DNA of 64,000 bases, taken from contig JAGAQJ010000055.1 in NCBI GenBank assembly GCA_017622845.1, positions 19,590 through 83,589 on the forward strand, read 5' to 3'. The stretch is from Lachnospiraceae bacterium. Its GTDB lineage: Bacteria; Bacillota; Clostridia; Lachnospirales; Lachnospiraceae. Both the position numbers and the translations under genes were made by a program. This document shows, in pieces, positions 54,781 to 63,930 of the stretch (positions are counted from its first letter, which is position 1; every line of letters starts with the position of its first letter). Under the pieces are notes generated by a model, which was not told the DNA's origin, made no database searches, and was given only the letters and a program-made list of their open reading frames with translations.

Positions 54781-56257
54781 GGCTTTCTCTGACGCAAAGC
54801 GTTCCCCAGCCGATTCTGCTGTCGGGACGCACCGGTATGCCGGCAAGGGCCTGCGCCCCACGAATCAGGCTGGCTTTCAGGCGTTCACCATAGAGAAACC
54901 GATCGTTTCCGCGCACGATTCCCCACTCCATCAAAAGTGCTGCCGCCCCTGTTACAAAAGGTGTCGCAAAGGAAGTTCCCGACACCTGTTCATAACCCCC
55001 ATTTGGTATGGGAACTGTGATATCTACTCCCGGAGCAATCAGGTCGGGTTTTACTTCTGCGACAATCTCCTGATTTCCCACTGTATCAGTCCTGCCGTCA
55101 TCATACCGATATACATAGCCTCTGCCGGAAAAATCAGCATAGCTTCTGAGTGACACATCATAAGCTCCTACTGTCACGGCACGCCTTGATGTCGATGGGA
55201 TTGTGATGGTCATTTCAGGTGTTGGGAGGAAAAATCCGGTTCCCGCATTGCGCGCTGCATATCCGGGAAGATAGAGCCTGTATTCCCCTGTCACTACTGT
55301 CACAGGCTGCAGCTCCAGGCGCCACACACCGCTGTTCACATAGCGTTCGGACGGAATCATATCAATAAAGATTTCCTGCTGTACATTATAGGGAAGCGGC
55401 TTGCCAAGATAGCACAGCAGTTCTGTCTGCTCGAGAGTCCGCCTTACAGTCCGGGCATCTCTGATATCCGTCAGCTCCAAGGTCAGCTTTTCCCCACCAG
55501 GAGAGGTTATCACAAGATTCCATACATCCTGATAAAATTTCCACAATTGTATGCTGAGTCCTGTCTCATAGTCTGCCACCGCAAGCTCTATGATTTTGTT
55601 CTCTTTTGCCACCCCTGCCGTATGTCCTCTTGATGCGCCCTCGTTTCCGCTTCCTATGATAATCGAGCTTCTGCCTACCTCTGAGGCATTGTCTATAAAA
55701 CGCTCCAGCAATGAATTTCCCTGATGATCGCCGTATGTGTTTCCAAAGCTGATGTTAATGGCAACTGGTCTGTTCAGTGCAGTTCCAAGATTGACAGCAT
55801 AGTTGATTCCTCTCATGAGCTGTGTTGTTCTCGGAAATGAATCCGCCTGCGGATATCCAAGTTTTATAATCAGAAGCTCGCTTTGGGGAGCCACCCCCGT
55901 ATCGCTTCCTGCCGCCACGCCGGCAACTGCTGTTCCATGTCCCGATGTATCATAAACAGGCACCAGCTTCAGACCGTCTTCCCGTCCTAAAGCCAGTGCC
56001 TCATTTATTCTTTCTCTTGTATACAACACACCTTCACGATATCCTTCAGGGGCAAATCTCCCCTGTGCCTCATCAGGCTGCTGTGTCTGATCCCATATTG
56101 CTATAATTCGTGTTTTTCCGTCTGCATCACGAAATTCAGGAAGGAAGTAGTCAATTCCGCTGTCAAGCACCGCAAGAATCACACCATCTCCTGTAAGATA
56201 CGGTTCCTGTTGTGTCACCTGCAGGATACAGGACTGTGACTTTTCAAAATCGTTCAT
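54761..56257 (-). CDS. S8 family (CspB-like) subtilisin peptidase lacking a prodomain
   Basis: The 498-residue protein is a subtilisin with an intact triad: Asp32 (VLDSGID), His107 (SGHGTAVAGVAAG) and Ser429 (SGTSFATPF), plus the oxyanion Asn205. A large insertion between them (about 215-355) is the jelly-roll typical of clostridial Csp proteases. The usual prodomain of about 90 residues is absent; the protein begins right where the mature part should. GGAG six bases upstream supports the start. The last residues, PFSSG, and the stop come from a family 1 repeat end. A matching prodomain gene lies at 59542 on the other strand. Confidence 0.9.
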   Translation of the reverse strand: MNDFEKSQSCILQVTQQEPYLTGDGVILAVLDSGIDYFLPEFRDADGKTRIIAIWDQTQQPDEAQGRFAPEGYREGVLYTRERINEALALGREDGLKLVPVYDTSGHGTAVAGVAAGSDTGVAPQSELLIIKLGYPQADSFPRTTQLMRGINYAVNLGTALNRPVAINISFGNTYGDHQGNSLLERFIDNASEVGRSSIIIGSGNEGASRGHTAGVAKENKIIELAVADYETGLSIQLWKFYQDVWNLVITSPGGEKLTLELTDIRDARTVRRTLEQTELLCYLGKPLPYNVQQEIFIDMIPSERYVNSGVWRLELQPVTVVTGEYRLYLPGYAARNAGTGFFLPTPEMTITIPSTSRRAVTVGAYDVSLRSYADFSGRGYVYRYDDGRTDTVGNQEIVAEVKPDLIAPGVDITVPIPNGGYEQVSGTSFATPFVTGAAALLMEWGIVRGNDRFLYGERLKASLIRGAQALAGIPVRPDSRIGWGTLCVRESLPFSSG

Positions 56258-56322
56258 ACCATCTCCGCAGCGTATGCTTTATATCATCATATGTCCTTTG
56301 AGCAGGTTGTGTGTCTTAAGCG

Positions 56323-57552
56323 TCAATTCTTCAACTGTATCTTCTCTACACGTTTCCCGTCCATCTCCAGCACGCACACCTGTATCGTCTGATATGCAAA
56401 AGCATCTCCCTTCTCCGGCACACGCCCTATCTCTTCCATGACCCATCCGCTGACTGTCACGGCATCCGTTTTGGCATCAATGTCCAGCATTTCAAATATT
56501 TTCTGTATATTGGCACTTCCTAATACGATATATTCATTCTCTGAAACCTTTTGGATTTCCTCCACTACTTCGTCATGTTCATCCCAGATTTCTCCCACAA
56601 GCTCCTCCAATATGTCTTCCATTGTCACGATACCAACCGTTCCCCCAAATTCATCCAAAACCACTGCAATATGGGACTTTTTCTTCTGAAGCTCCTTTAA
56701 AAGCTCTCCGATACGCTTCCCTTTTGTAATATACAGCGCAGGACGAAGAATGGACGCCACATCCTTTTCCATGCGGTATGCATAGTTATGAAAATCCTTC
56801 TGATAAATAATTCCCACAATATGATCAATACTGTTCTCATAAACAGGGAGCCTTGAAAACGCTGTCTTCGCAAAAACTTCTGCAATTTCTTCCTTTGACA
56901 TATCAAGGGACACTGCCGTCAGGTCGATTCTCGGCGTGAGGATATCCTTCGCTTCAATCTCCGAAAACTCTATCGCACTGCGAATCAATGTACTCTCCTG
57001 CTCATCAATACCGCCCTCCTGTTCTGCTTCCTCCACAATCGTCAAAAGCTCTTCTTCTGTGATAGAGCGATCCTCCTGCGTCCGGAATAACAAAGCCAGA
57101 AGTTTTTTCCACTGTCTGAACAAAAAGTTAAAAGGTGTCAGCAAAAATACAAGTATATTCAAAAGCGGTGCGGAGAACATGGCAAATTTCTCCGGCGCTT
57201 CCTTGGCAATACTTTTGGGGGAAACCTCTCCAAATATTAACACTACAATTGTCGTAACTGCGGTCGACACGCTCGGTCCTGCTTCTTCGCCCAGCATTTT
57301 TACAAAAAGAACCGTAGCAAGCGACGCACTGGCAATATTCACGATGTTATTTCCAATCAAAATCGTTGACAGAAGGCTGTCATAATTTTCCGACAACCGC
57401 ATGACAAGAGCTGCCTTTTTATTTCCTTTCTCCGCCATGTTCTTTATTCTGATTCTGTTCAAAGAAGAAAATGCCGTCTCGGTCGCCGAGAAATAAGCCG
57501 ACATCACAATGCAGACAACAATAATCATGAGAGAAATACTGTCACTATTCAT
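56323..57552 (-). CDS. Hemolysin/CorC family protein (DUF21-CBS-CorC_HlyC)
   Basis: The protein of 409 residues has a DUF21 membrane domain (about 1-190, with SATETAFSSLNRIR), two CBS domains (about 210-330, LTPRIDL and KKSHIAVVLDEFGGTVGIVT) and a CorC_HlyC tail. These proteins are thought to move magnesium or other ions. The ATG at 57552 with AAAGGA is preferred over the TTG at 57561. It overlaps the stop of the AI-2E family gene, so the two are coupled. Confidence 0.92.
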   Translation of the reverse strand: MNSDSISLMIIVVCIVMSAYFSATETAFSSLNRIRIKNMAEKGNKKAALVMRLSENYDSLLSTILIGNNIVNIASASLATVLFVKMLGEEAGPSVSTAVTTIVVLIFGEVSPKSIAKEAPEKFAMFSAPLLNILVFLLTPFNFLFRQWKKLLALLFRTQEDRSITEEELLTIVEEAEQEGGIDEQESTLIRSAIEFSEIEAKDILTPRIDLTAVSLDMSKEEIAEVFAKTAFSRLPVYENSIDHIVGIIYQKDFHNYAYRMEKDVASILRPALYITKGKRIGELLKELQKKKSHIAVVLDEFGGTVGIVTMEDILEELVGEIWDEHDEVVEEIQKVSENEYIVLGSANIQKIFEMLDIDAKTDAVTVSGWVMEEIGRVPEKGDAFAYQTIQVCVLEMDGKRVEKIQLKN

Positions 57553-58699
57553 CAATTTCAATTCCTTTCTTATCTAACTCATGGTTCACTGCCTGCCGCA
57601 CAATGCAGTATAAAACCGAGCATACCGGCACACTAAAGAGCATTCCCATAAACCCAAACATACTTCCGCCTGCTGTCACTGCAGCCAGCACCCAGATTCC
57701 CGGCAGACCGACTGATTTTCCAACGACCTTGGGATAAATGATATTTCCCTCCAGCTGTTGCAATACGATAATAAAAATCACAAATTCCAAAGCCTTAAGC
57801 GGACTGATTACTAAAATCAGAACTGCGCCGACAGCTGTTCCCAAAAATGCACCGAATACCGGAATCAGCGCCGTGAACCCGACTAATACGGAAATCACTG
57901 CGGCATATGGGATTCGCAGCAAGAGCATCCCCAAAAAGCAAAGCGTACCGATAATCACTGCCTCTGTAAGCTGGCCGGTTACAAAACTCGTAAAAATTTT
58001 ATTTGTGAGGCTGCATAATTCTAAAACCGAATCAACCCTGCGGGCTGGCAAAACGGCAAAAAGCAGCTTCTTGACCTGCCTTGAAAGCTTCTCCTTCTGC
58101 AGAAGGACATAGACCGCAAAAACCAGCCCCACTGCTGCATTAACGATTGTTGATACAATCGACACAGTGATATCCATTGTCCTGTTCAGAAATAATGCCC
58201 CTCCCTGTGACACAAAATCAGCGATGACTTTCCCGATTTCCTCTGTGTTCAGCTCCATACTCGGCAATACGATCGAATATTTCAGCAGCGCCTGTGTCAG
58301 GCTGTTCCACCACTCCATCACATTGTTCATATACTGCGGAAACATATCCCACATTGCAATGATATTTTTCTGAAACTCCGGAATGATCATAAACAGAATC
58401 ACAAATATCACACCAACAATCAAAAGCAGGCTCAGGAACAGGCAGGCAGGTCTTTGTATCCTTTGATACACTTTCCCCCGCTTTTTCTGAAACATCTTAT
58501 CCCAGACTTTTTCAATTTTCCGCATCAGCACATTAATCAGAAATGCAAAGCAAAGTCCCAAAAGAAACGGCGAAATGATTACCAAAAAGCCCCTCAGCAG
58601 CTCCAAAAGAACCGAAAAATGATTCAGCCCCCAAAATATCAGCAGTGAAACGGTTATGATACCAATCAATTTTTTTATATTATTTTTATTTAATTCCAA
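57545..58699 (-). CDS. AI-2E family transporter
   Basis: The 384-residue protein has about eight membrane segments and the family features VILFMIIPEFQKNI, SFVTGQLTEAVIIG and GxxxGLPGIWVLAAVTAGG. Members export AI-2 or act as Na+/H+ antiporters; the role here is unknown. The start is a TTG at 58699 behind AAAGGATGAG. It overlaps the CorC/HlyC gene by a few bases. Confidence 0.9.
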   Translation of the reverse strand: MELNKNNIKKLIGIITVSLLIFWGLNHFSVLLELLRGFLVIISPFLLGLCFAFLINVLMRKIEKVWDKMFQKKRGKVYQRIQRPACLFLSLLLIVGVIFVILFMIIPEFQKNIIAMWDMFPQYMNNVMEWWNSLTQALLKYSIVLPSMELNTEEIGKVIADFVSQGGALFLNRTMDITVSIVSTIVNAAVGLVFAVYVLLQKEKLSRQVKKLLFAVLPARRVDSVLELCSLTNKIFTSFVTGQLTEAVIIGTLCFLGMLLLRIPYAAVISVLVGFTALIPVFGAFLGTAVGAVLILVISPLKALEFVIFIIVLQQLEGNIIYPKVVGKSVGLPGIWVLAAVTAGGSMFGFMGMLFSVPVCSVLYCIVRQAVNHELDKKGIEIDE

Positions 58700-58777
58700 C
58701 TATTCTCATCCTTTCCCAGTGTACTGTCCATCCGGTAATTACCATAAATTACACGCGGTCAGTACAAAATAAAGCCC

Positions 58778-59341
58778 CTATGCCGTTATCCGGCACTGCA
58801 ACAGGAAAATCCCTGTATTAAGAGAGGTTTGCCTTTTCTTTCCATCTTTATCATGAATATACAATAAAATTGCACCGGAGCTTGTTCTGGCCGTCAGCAA
58901 ATGCAGCCTGGCATAGAAAACACAATACGACCGTCTTTCGCCCTCTGCCATCAACAATACCTGCAGCGGAAGTCTCTCTGCCCTCCTCTGATTGATATTT
59001 TTGAGCACAGCGTACTGCCCTGAAAAAGTTTCGTACTCCATTGATTTCCGTATTACAGATATTTCCGTATCGGATTTTCGTGAGCTTTCGTTGTTCGGCA
59101 AAGCCGCCCCGCCAACAGTCTCCAGGCAGTCTGTTTTTATGTTCATATATCCATGCGACAGAATGATGCAGAGCACAAGCATCATGCTGAATATTCCGGT
59201 AAGTCCTGACTGTCCGGGTACAAACAGACGACAAAAAGCATGACCATTCTCTCCGCAAAGATAATGACCATGCCTGTTAACTTTCTCAAATATAATATTG
59301 TGATTTTTACACATGTCGGCATCGCTGTCGGTGTCGTCCAT
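58778..59341 (-). CDS. Unrecognised protein with one membrane segment
   Basis: A 187-residue frame starts at ATG 59341 with an excellent GGAGG site 8 bases upstream, which argues that it is real. Residues about 45-65 (GLTGIFSMMLVLCIILSHGY) form one membrane helix; the first 45 residues are rich in Cys, His and Asp, and the remainder is basic and probably outside the membrane. I do not recognise the family. Part of the length could be altered by a frameshift, since another frame is open over 58851-59258. Confidence 0.5.
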   Translation of the reverse strand: MDDTDSDADMCKNHNIIFEKVNRHGHYLCGENGHAFCRLFVPGQSGLTGIFSMMLVLCIILSHGYMNIKTDCLETVGGAALPNNESSRKSDTEISVIRKSMEYETFSGQYAVLKNINQRRAERLPLQVLLMAEGERRSYCVFYARLHLLTARTSSGAILLYIHDKDGKKRQTSLNTGIFLLQCRITA

Positions 59342-59541
59342 CTAAATTTCCTCCAAGATAATAATATATGGATTATAATATATCAAAAATGCATCTATTG
59401 CGCAACATACTTTATGAATATTTTATATCCTTTAGTAACCTTTCCCCTTCGAAGAGCATATATTATGATAGCTGCTCCCAAACTCAGATATGTCCTTCGT
59501 TTAAAAGGGAACACATGTATCAGAACAGGAGTAACAGCCCT

Positions 59542-59832
59542 ATGCCAAACGCCAAACTGGAAAATCTCTTAAATCTTGCTTTATCTGCTACAGAAGCGGA
59601 ATTACAAAAATCCCAGATTCTCGGCACCGGATATACACCTGCCACAAGAACCTGGGAATTGATTGTCAAATACAACGGTGCGCTGGAACGGCTGGAATCA
59701 GCAGTCATTCATATTGAGCCGCTTGTAAACGGTTATGCCATCGCCACTGTCAGAGAAGACTTTATTGATGCCTTTGCCGACCTTGATGAAGTTGAATACA
59801 TTGAAAAGCCTAAGCGCCTGTACTTCGAATAA
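59542..59832 (+). CDS. Stand-alone CspB-like protease prodomain
   Basis: The protein of 96 residues starts MPNAKLENLLNLALSATEAE and ends DLDEVEYIEKPKRLYFE. This matches the N-terminal prodomain of clostridial CspB-type S8 proteases (LENLLNLAL, GYxxxxRTWELIVKYNG, YAIATV, VEYIEKPKRLYF) and stops exactly where the catalytic part would begin. AGGAG 10 bases upstream supports the ATG at 59542; an earlier in-frame ATG at 59368 has no such site. It may act in trans as chaperone and inhibitor for the protease at 54761-56257. Confidence 0.8.
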   Translation: MPNAKLENLLNLALSATEAELQKSQILGTGYTPATRTWELIVKYNGALERLESAVIHIEPLVNGYAIATVREDFIDAFADLDEVEYIEKPKRLYFE

Positions 59833-59850
59833 TGCAAAAATTTCTGCAGC

Positions 59851-61347
59851 TTATCTGTATGCAGCGGCATTCCATCTAAGCTCATTCTTAAACATTCTGA
59901 TGTCTGTGTTTTTGTCGATGACAACAGCCTCAATGCCCATCGCATCTGCCCAGTCAATCATCTGCTCAACAGAAAGATCGTAGGAGAATGCCGTGTGATG
60001 TGCACCGCCTGCTAAAATCCATGCTTCCGCGCCAACAGTAAGATTGGGCTGCGGTGTCCAGAATGCAGTTGCTACGGGAAGCTTCGGCATCGGCTTTTCA
60101 ACCTTCTTGCAGTCAACTGCATTGATAATCAGCCTGAAACGATTACCGAGATCAACCAGTGAGGTTGCTACAGCAGGTCCCGTCTTTGATGTAAATACAA
60201 GTCTTGCCGGGTCTTCCCTGTTGCCCATTGACAACGGGCAGACTTTGATGGAAATATCGCCGTCTGCTATGGTAGGGCAAACCTCAAGCATATGTGCCTG
60301 TAAGATACCTTCTTTTCCCGGAACAAAATTATATGTATAATCTTCCATGAAGGAAGTACCCTTTGCGTCTTTTACATTAGAAGCCATAATCTTCATCAGG
60401 CGAACCATCGCTGCTGTCTTCCAGTCACCCTCAGCACCGAAACCGTAGCCTTTCTCCATAAGTCTCTGAATGGCAAGACCCGGAAGCTGCTTTAAGCCGC
60501 CAAGCATACCAAAGTGCGTAACAATTGCATGATAGTCTCTCTCCTCCAGGAATTTCTCAAGACCAATCTCAATGCCTGCCTGAACCTCAACATGCTTTCT
60601 GAACTCGGCTTCATCTCTGCCCTCAAGCAGAATCTTATACTTGCTGTAATACTCATCAGTAAGGTTTTTGATATCAGCAGCAGAAACAGCATCGACATAC
60701 TCAACCAGATCATTGACATTGTAATGGTCTATCTCCCATCCAAACTGAATCTGTGCTTCCACCTTGTCACCCTCAGTAACGGCAACATTATTCATGTTAT
60801 CGCCGAAACGGCATACTCTGATATGTGAGGATTCCATAACGCCTACGGCAGTCACCATCCACCGGGCAATCTTTTTGATCACCTCGGGATTCTGCCAGTG
60901 GCCGACTACAATCTTTCTCTCAATTCCCATGCGGCTTACAATATGGCCATACTCACGGTCGCCATGGGCAGACTGGTTCTCATTCATAAAATCCATATCA
61001 ATCGTATCATAAGGAATTTCCTCATTAAACTGTGTATGAAAATGCATCAAAGGCTTCCTGTACTCCTGAAGGCCGAGAATCCATGACTTTGCAGGTGAAA
61101 ATGTATGCATCCATGTGATAACGCCTGCGCACTCTTCATCCGCATTTGCCTCATTAAAGGTCTTTCTAATCACTGCATTGGTGATAAGGGTAGGCTTCCA
61201 TACCACTTCATACGGCAGTAAGCCTGACTTGTTCAGACCATCTACAATAATCTGCGAATGCTCTGCTACTTTTCTAAGGCACTCATCACCATATAAATCC
61301 TGTGAACCTGTTGCAAACCAAAATTTGTAATTTTTTCCTGTTTTCAT
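59851..61347 (-). CDS. araA: L-arabinose isomerase AraA
   Basis: The 498-residue protein converts L-arabinose to L-ribulose. It starts MKTGKNYKFWFATGSQDLYG and has the metal/active-site segments HTFSPAKSW, GVMESSHIRVCRFGDNMN (in part), GAEGDWKTAA and GGAHHTAFS. Length is standard. GGAGG at 61351-61355 (minus strand) picks ATG 61347. araB and araD are not in the window. Confidence 0.97.
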   Translation of the reverse strand: MKTGKNYKFWFATGSQDLYGDECLRKVAEHSQIIVDGLNKSGLLPYEVVWKPTLITNAVIRKTFNEANADEECAGVITWMHTFSPAKSWILGLQEYRKPLMHFHTQFNEEIPYDTIDMDFMNENQSAHGDREYGHIVSRMGIERKIVVGHWQNPEVIKKIARWMVTAVGVMESSHIRVCRFGDNMNNVAVTEGDKVEAQIQFGWEIDHYNVNDLVEYVDAVSAADIKNLTDEYYSKYKILLEGRDEAEFRKHVEVQAGIEIGLEKFLEERDYHAIVTHFGMLGGLKQLPGLAIQRLMEKGYGFGAEGDWKTAAMVRLMKIMASNVKDAKGTSFMEDYTYNFVPGKEGILQAHMLEVCPTIADGDISIKVCPLSMGNREDPARLVFTSKTGPAVATSLVDLGNRFRLIINAVDCKKVEKPMPKLPVATAFWTPQPNLTVGAEAWILAGGAHHTAFSYDLSVEQMIDWADAMGIEAVVIDKNTDIRMFKNELRWNAAAYR

Positions 61348-61373
61348 GGTAACCTCCAATATTATATATTTTT

Positions 61374-61391
61374 TGACATATATGTTTGTCA
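61374..61391 (-). promoter_or_regulatory. Candidate operator upstream of araA
   Basis: TGACATATATGTTTGTCA (plus strand) has outer TGACA/TGTCA arms and an inner ACATATATGT palindrome, 27-44 bases before the araA start. It could bind an arabinose or catabolite regulator; it does not match the B. subtilis AraR box closely. Confidence 0.3.
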
Positions 61392-61546
61392 GTGTACAGG
61401 GAGCCGTATTGTCCTTGTATCCTGACGTTATCAACCGATACTATATATTTACCATAAACAGAAAAAGAAAACAACATTTTATTTAACCAAAAATGAAATA
61501 TTTTATTATGCATTAAATACAAAAACTGTTTGGTATTCAAAAAGTA

Positions 61547-62611
61547 TTATGCATAAAACTCCTTATACCATTTTGCAAAGCTCCGCAGCCCGTCCCTTAA
61601 GCTGGTCGCAGGCTTGAAGCCAAAGTCGCGTTCCAGCCCGCTCACATCAGCATAAGTAATCTCCACATCTCCCGGCTGCATTCCTACAAGCTCCTTATGC
61701 GCCTCAAAATCATAATCCTCCGGAAGCACCTCTGCCGCTTTAAGCTCCTCCTGCAATATTTGCACAAAATCAAGCAGGTTTTCCGGCTGGTTGTTTCCGA
61801 TATTGTAAATCTTATATCTGACGCCATCCTCATTGGGAAGCGGAGCGCACTGCATCACAGCCTGTACTCCTGTCACAATATCATCAATATATGTGAAATC
61901 ACGCTTGCAGTTGCCGTAATTAAATATTTTAATGGTTTCATTTTTTACAAGCTTATTGGTAAATCCAAAATATGCCATATCCGGGCGTCCTGCCGGTCCA
62001 TACACAGTAAAGAAACGAAGTCCCGTGGACGGAATGCCATACAGCTTGGAATACGAATGTGCAAGCAGCTCATTTGACTTTTTTGTTGCTGCATAGAGAG
62101 ACACCGGATTGTCTACCTTATCCTCTGTCGCATAAGGAATTTTTTTGTTGCTGCCATACACAGAGGATGAGCTTGCATATACCAGATGCTCTACACCGGA
62201 TGCACCATTGTCATAGCTGTGCCGGCATGCCTCCAGAATATTGTAAAAGCCAATTAAATTAGACTCAATATAAGCATCAGGGTTTTCTATGCTGTACCGC
62301 ACACCTGCCTGAGCTGCAAGATTTACAACAACCTGCGGCTTGTACTGTGCAAAGATTTCCATAACCAGTGATTTATCTGCAATACTTCCTTTTATAAAGG
62401 TAAATCCGCCCGAAGCCGCAGACTCCTCAAGCTGTCTTAGCCGAAACTCCTTAAGTGCCACATCATAGTAGTCATTCATATTGTCAATGCCCACGATATG
62501 CACATTCTGCGTATTTCTCATCAGTGAAAGCGCAAGGTTTGACCCGATAAAACCTGCTGCTCCTGTCACAAGTATTGTTTTTCCCTCTAATTTTATATTT
62601 TTCTCCAGCAT
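61547..62611 (-). CDS. UDP-glucuronate 4-epimerase-like NAD-dependent epimerase
   Basis: The 354-residue SDR protein has TGAAGFIGSNLAL (NAD site), the catalytic Ser and YxxxK (SLYAATKKSNE), and GLRFFTVYGPAGRPDMA. The last motif and AQAGVRYSIENPDAY place it in the UDP-glucuronate 4-epimerase group, which makes UDP-galacturonate for capsule or wall sugars. GGAGG precedes the ATG. A polysaccharide deacetylase lies 550 bases away on the other strand. Confidence 0.92.
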   Translation of the reverse strand: MLEKNIKLEGKTILVTGAAGFIGSNLALSLMRNTQNVHIVGIDNMNDYYDVALKEFRLRQLEESAASGGFTFIKGSIADKSLVMEIFAQYKPQVVVNLAAQAGVRYSIENPDAYIESNLIGFYNILEACRHSYDNGASGVEHLVYASSSSVYGSNKKIPYATEDKVDNPVSLYAATKKSNELLAHSYSKLYGIPSTGLRFFTVYGPAGRPDMAYFGFTNKLVKNETIKIFNYGNCKRDFTYIDDIVTGVQAVMQCAPLPNEDGVRYKIYNIGNNQPENLLDFVQILQEELKAAEVLPEDYDFEAHKELVGMQPGDVEITYADVSGLERDFGFKPATSLRDGLRSFAKWYKEFYA

Positions 62612-62837
62612 TTTTGCCTCCTATATTTCTGTATGTCCGCTTTGCACCAGCATTCGCACTTACTGAAAGGTCCGCACTATTTTTCCATTGTCTGTTTCCT
62701 TCCAGTCTTTGACAGTATGCGTGTAACTCATGAAACAATGCCGGCATACGATATTACACACCCTGCTTCTAAAGAAAGAATCCCACTTGTCGGATTCTCC
62801 GCCTGCCGGGCGGCGCAGGCTGTTTATTTAGTATAAT

Positions 62838-62971
62838 GTAACGATTCAGTACCATCATAGTTACGAGCATCAAGTCATGCAAAACCACTTTGTGGTGACT
62901 TGATGCCTAATGCAATTTACACATTCTCACGCACTCCGCAGCAAGTGCGCAGTGCTGTACTGAACAATTAC
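62838..62971. mobile_element. Family 2 MITE, copy 3
   Basis: 134 bp from GTAACGATTCAGTAC to GTACTGAACAATTAC. Flanks AGTATAAT (62830-62837) and AGTATAAC (62972-62979) agree at 7 of 8. The first internal hairpin is perfect: GCATCAAGTCA/TGACTTGATGC around CCACTTTGTGG. It lies in the divergent region between the epimerase and deacetylase genes. Confidence 0.9.
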
Positions 62972-63119
62972 AGTATAACATTATTTCGATTTGCATACAA
63001 CAAGACAAGTCAGCCTGCATAGAATAAACCAGTGTACGCCTCTGTCATCTGCCTTGAAAATTGGAGAAATTCCAATAACGATACAAGGAGCGCTAATTCG
63101 GGCTGACACTGTGAATGCT

Positions 63120-63128
63120 TGATATAAT
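63120..63128 (+). promoter_or_regulatory. Extended -10 promoter of the polysaccharide deacetylase gene
   Basis: TGATATAAT is a perfect extended -10 element, 28 bases before the GTG start. No good -35 is seen at the usual distance. Confidence 0.5.
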
Positions 63129-63155
63129 AATGAAATAAATGTGGTGGTTCTGTAA

Positions 63156-63863
63156 GTGAAACGATTTCATTTTATCTTTAATCTGTTGTACATTATATGC
63201 CTTTGCCTGACTCTGCTTGCTATGGCAAGACAGCTGATTCCGCTTACGTCTGCTTCGGCATCGGCAAGCCTGAAGCGTCCGGAATCCGGCAAGAACAAAT
63301 CAGATGTCATCAGGCATGTCGCCCTCACCTTTGACGACGGTCCGCATCCGCAGTACACCGAACAGCTTTTAGATGCGCTAAAAGAGCGCAATGTCCATGC
63401 TACCTTTTTTGTAACCGGAGAGCATGCCGAGCTTCACCCTGACATCATTAAAAGAATGCACGACGAAGGTCATCTCATTGGAAACCATACTTACAGCCAT
63501 ATACAGCTCACCAGCTCAAATCGGGAGCAATTCCGGGAAGAGCTGGTTAAGACAAATGAAATTCTCTACGAAATCACCGGAGATGAAGTGGAGTATGTAC
63601 GCCCTCCCTATGGCTCATGGGACAAAAAGCTTGAATCCGACCTGAATATGTTTCCTGTCCTTTGGAATATAGACCCTCTTGACTGGTGCACCTCCAATTC
63701 AAGCCGTGTTGCCCGCTCCATTATCAGCAAGGTGACCGAAAATGACATTATTCTGATGCACGACTATTATGACACCTCTGTCGAGGCCGCTGTCATGGTC
63801 GTGGACGAACTGACAAAGCAGGGATACACATTTGTGACAGTAGAAGAAATTTTATTTGATTAG
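63156..63863 (+). CDS. Polysaccharide deacetylase (NodB domain, membrane-anchored)
   Basis: The 235-residue protein has an N-terminal membrane anchor or uncleaved signal (residues 6-28) and a NodB domain: TFDDGPHPQYT holds the catalytic base and metal Asp, HTYSH the metal His pair, RPPYGSWD motif 3, DPLDW motif 4 and ILMHD motif 5. It removes acetyl groups from wall glycans such as peptidoglycan or another surface polymer. The GTG at 63156 is used because no ATG fits; its ribosome site (GGTGG) is weak. Confidence 0.9.
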   Translation: MKRFHFIFNLLYIICLCLTLLAMARQLIPLTSASASASLKRPESGKNKSDVIRHVALTFDDGPHPQYTEQLLDALKERNVHATFFVTGEHAELHPDIIKRMHDEGHLIGNHTYSHIQLTSSNREQFREELVKTNEILYEITGDEVEYVRPPYGSWDKKLESDLNMFPVLWNIDPLDWCTSNSSRVARSIISKVTENDIILMHDYYDTSVEAAVMVVDELTKQGYTFVTVEEILFD

Positions 63864-63910
63864 TCCAAAATATGTTGCTATAATGACATTATATTTGCGC
63901 AGTGTCACTC

Positions 63911-63930
63911 AAAAATGCTTCGCATTTTTT
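63911..63930 (+). terminator. Terminator after the polysaccharide deacetylase gene
   Basis: AAAAATGC (63911-63918) and GCATTTTT pair around a three-base TTC loop and end in T. A second small hairpin GGGCTTCGCCC follows near 63938. The last 60 bases of the window hold no recognised feature. Confidence 0.65.

Noticed and set aside
58851-59258. 135-codon frame overlapping the 187-residue hypothetical protein
   Set aside because: It lacks a ribosome site, and its composition (many Arg, Cys and Trp) looks like an out-of-frame reading; the overlapping frame with GGAGG is preferred.
61374-61391. AraR operator
   Set aside because: The palindrome differs from the known AraR box, so only a generic candidate operator is listed.
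62838-62971. CRISPR or other array
   Set aside because: The hairpin repeats in this window are dispersed, not in regular arrays with unique spacers; no cas genes are present.
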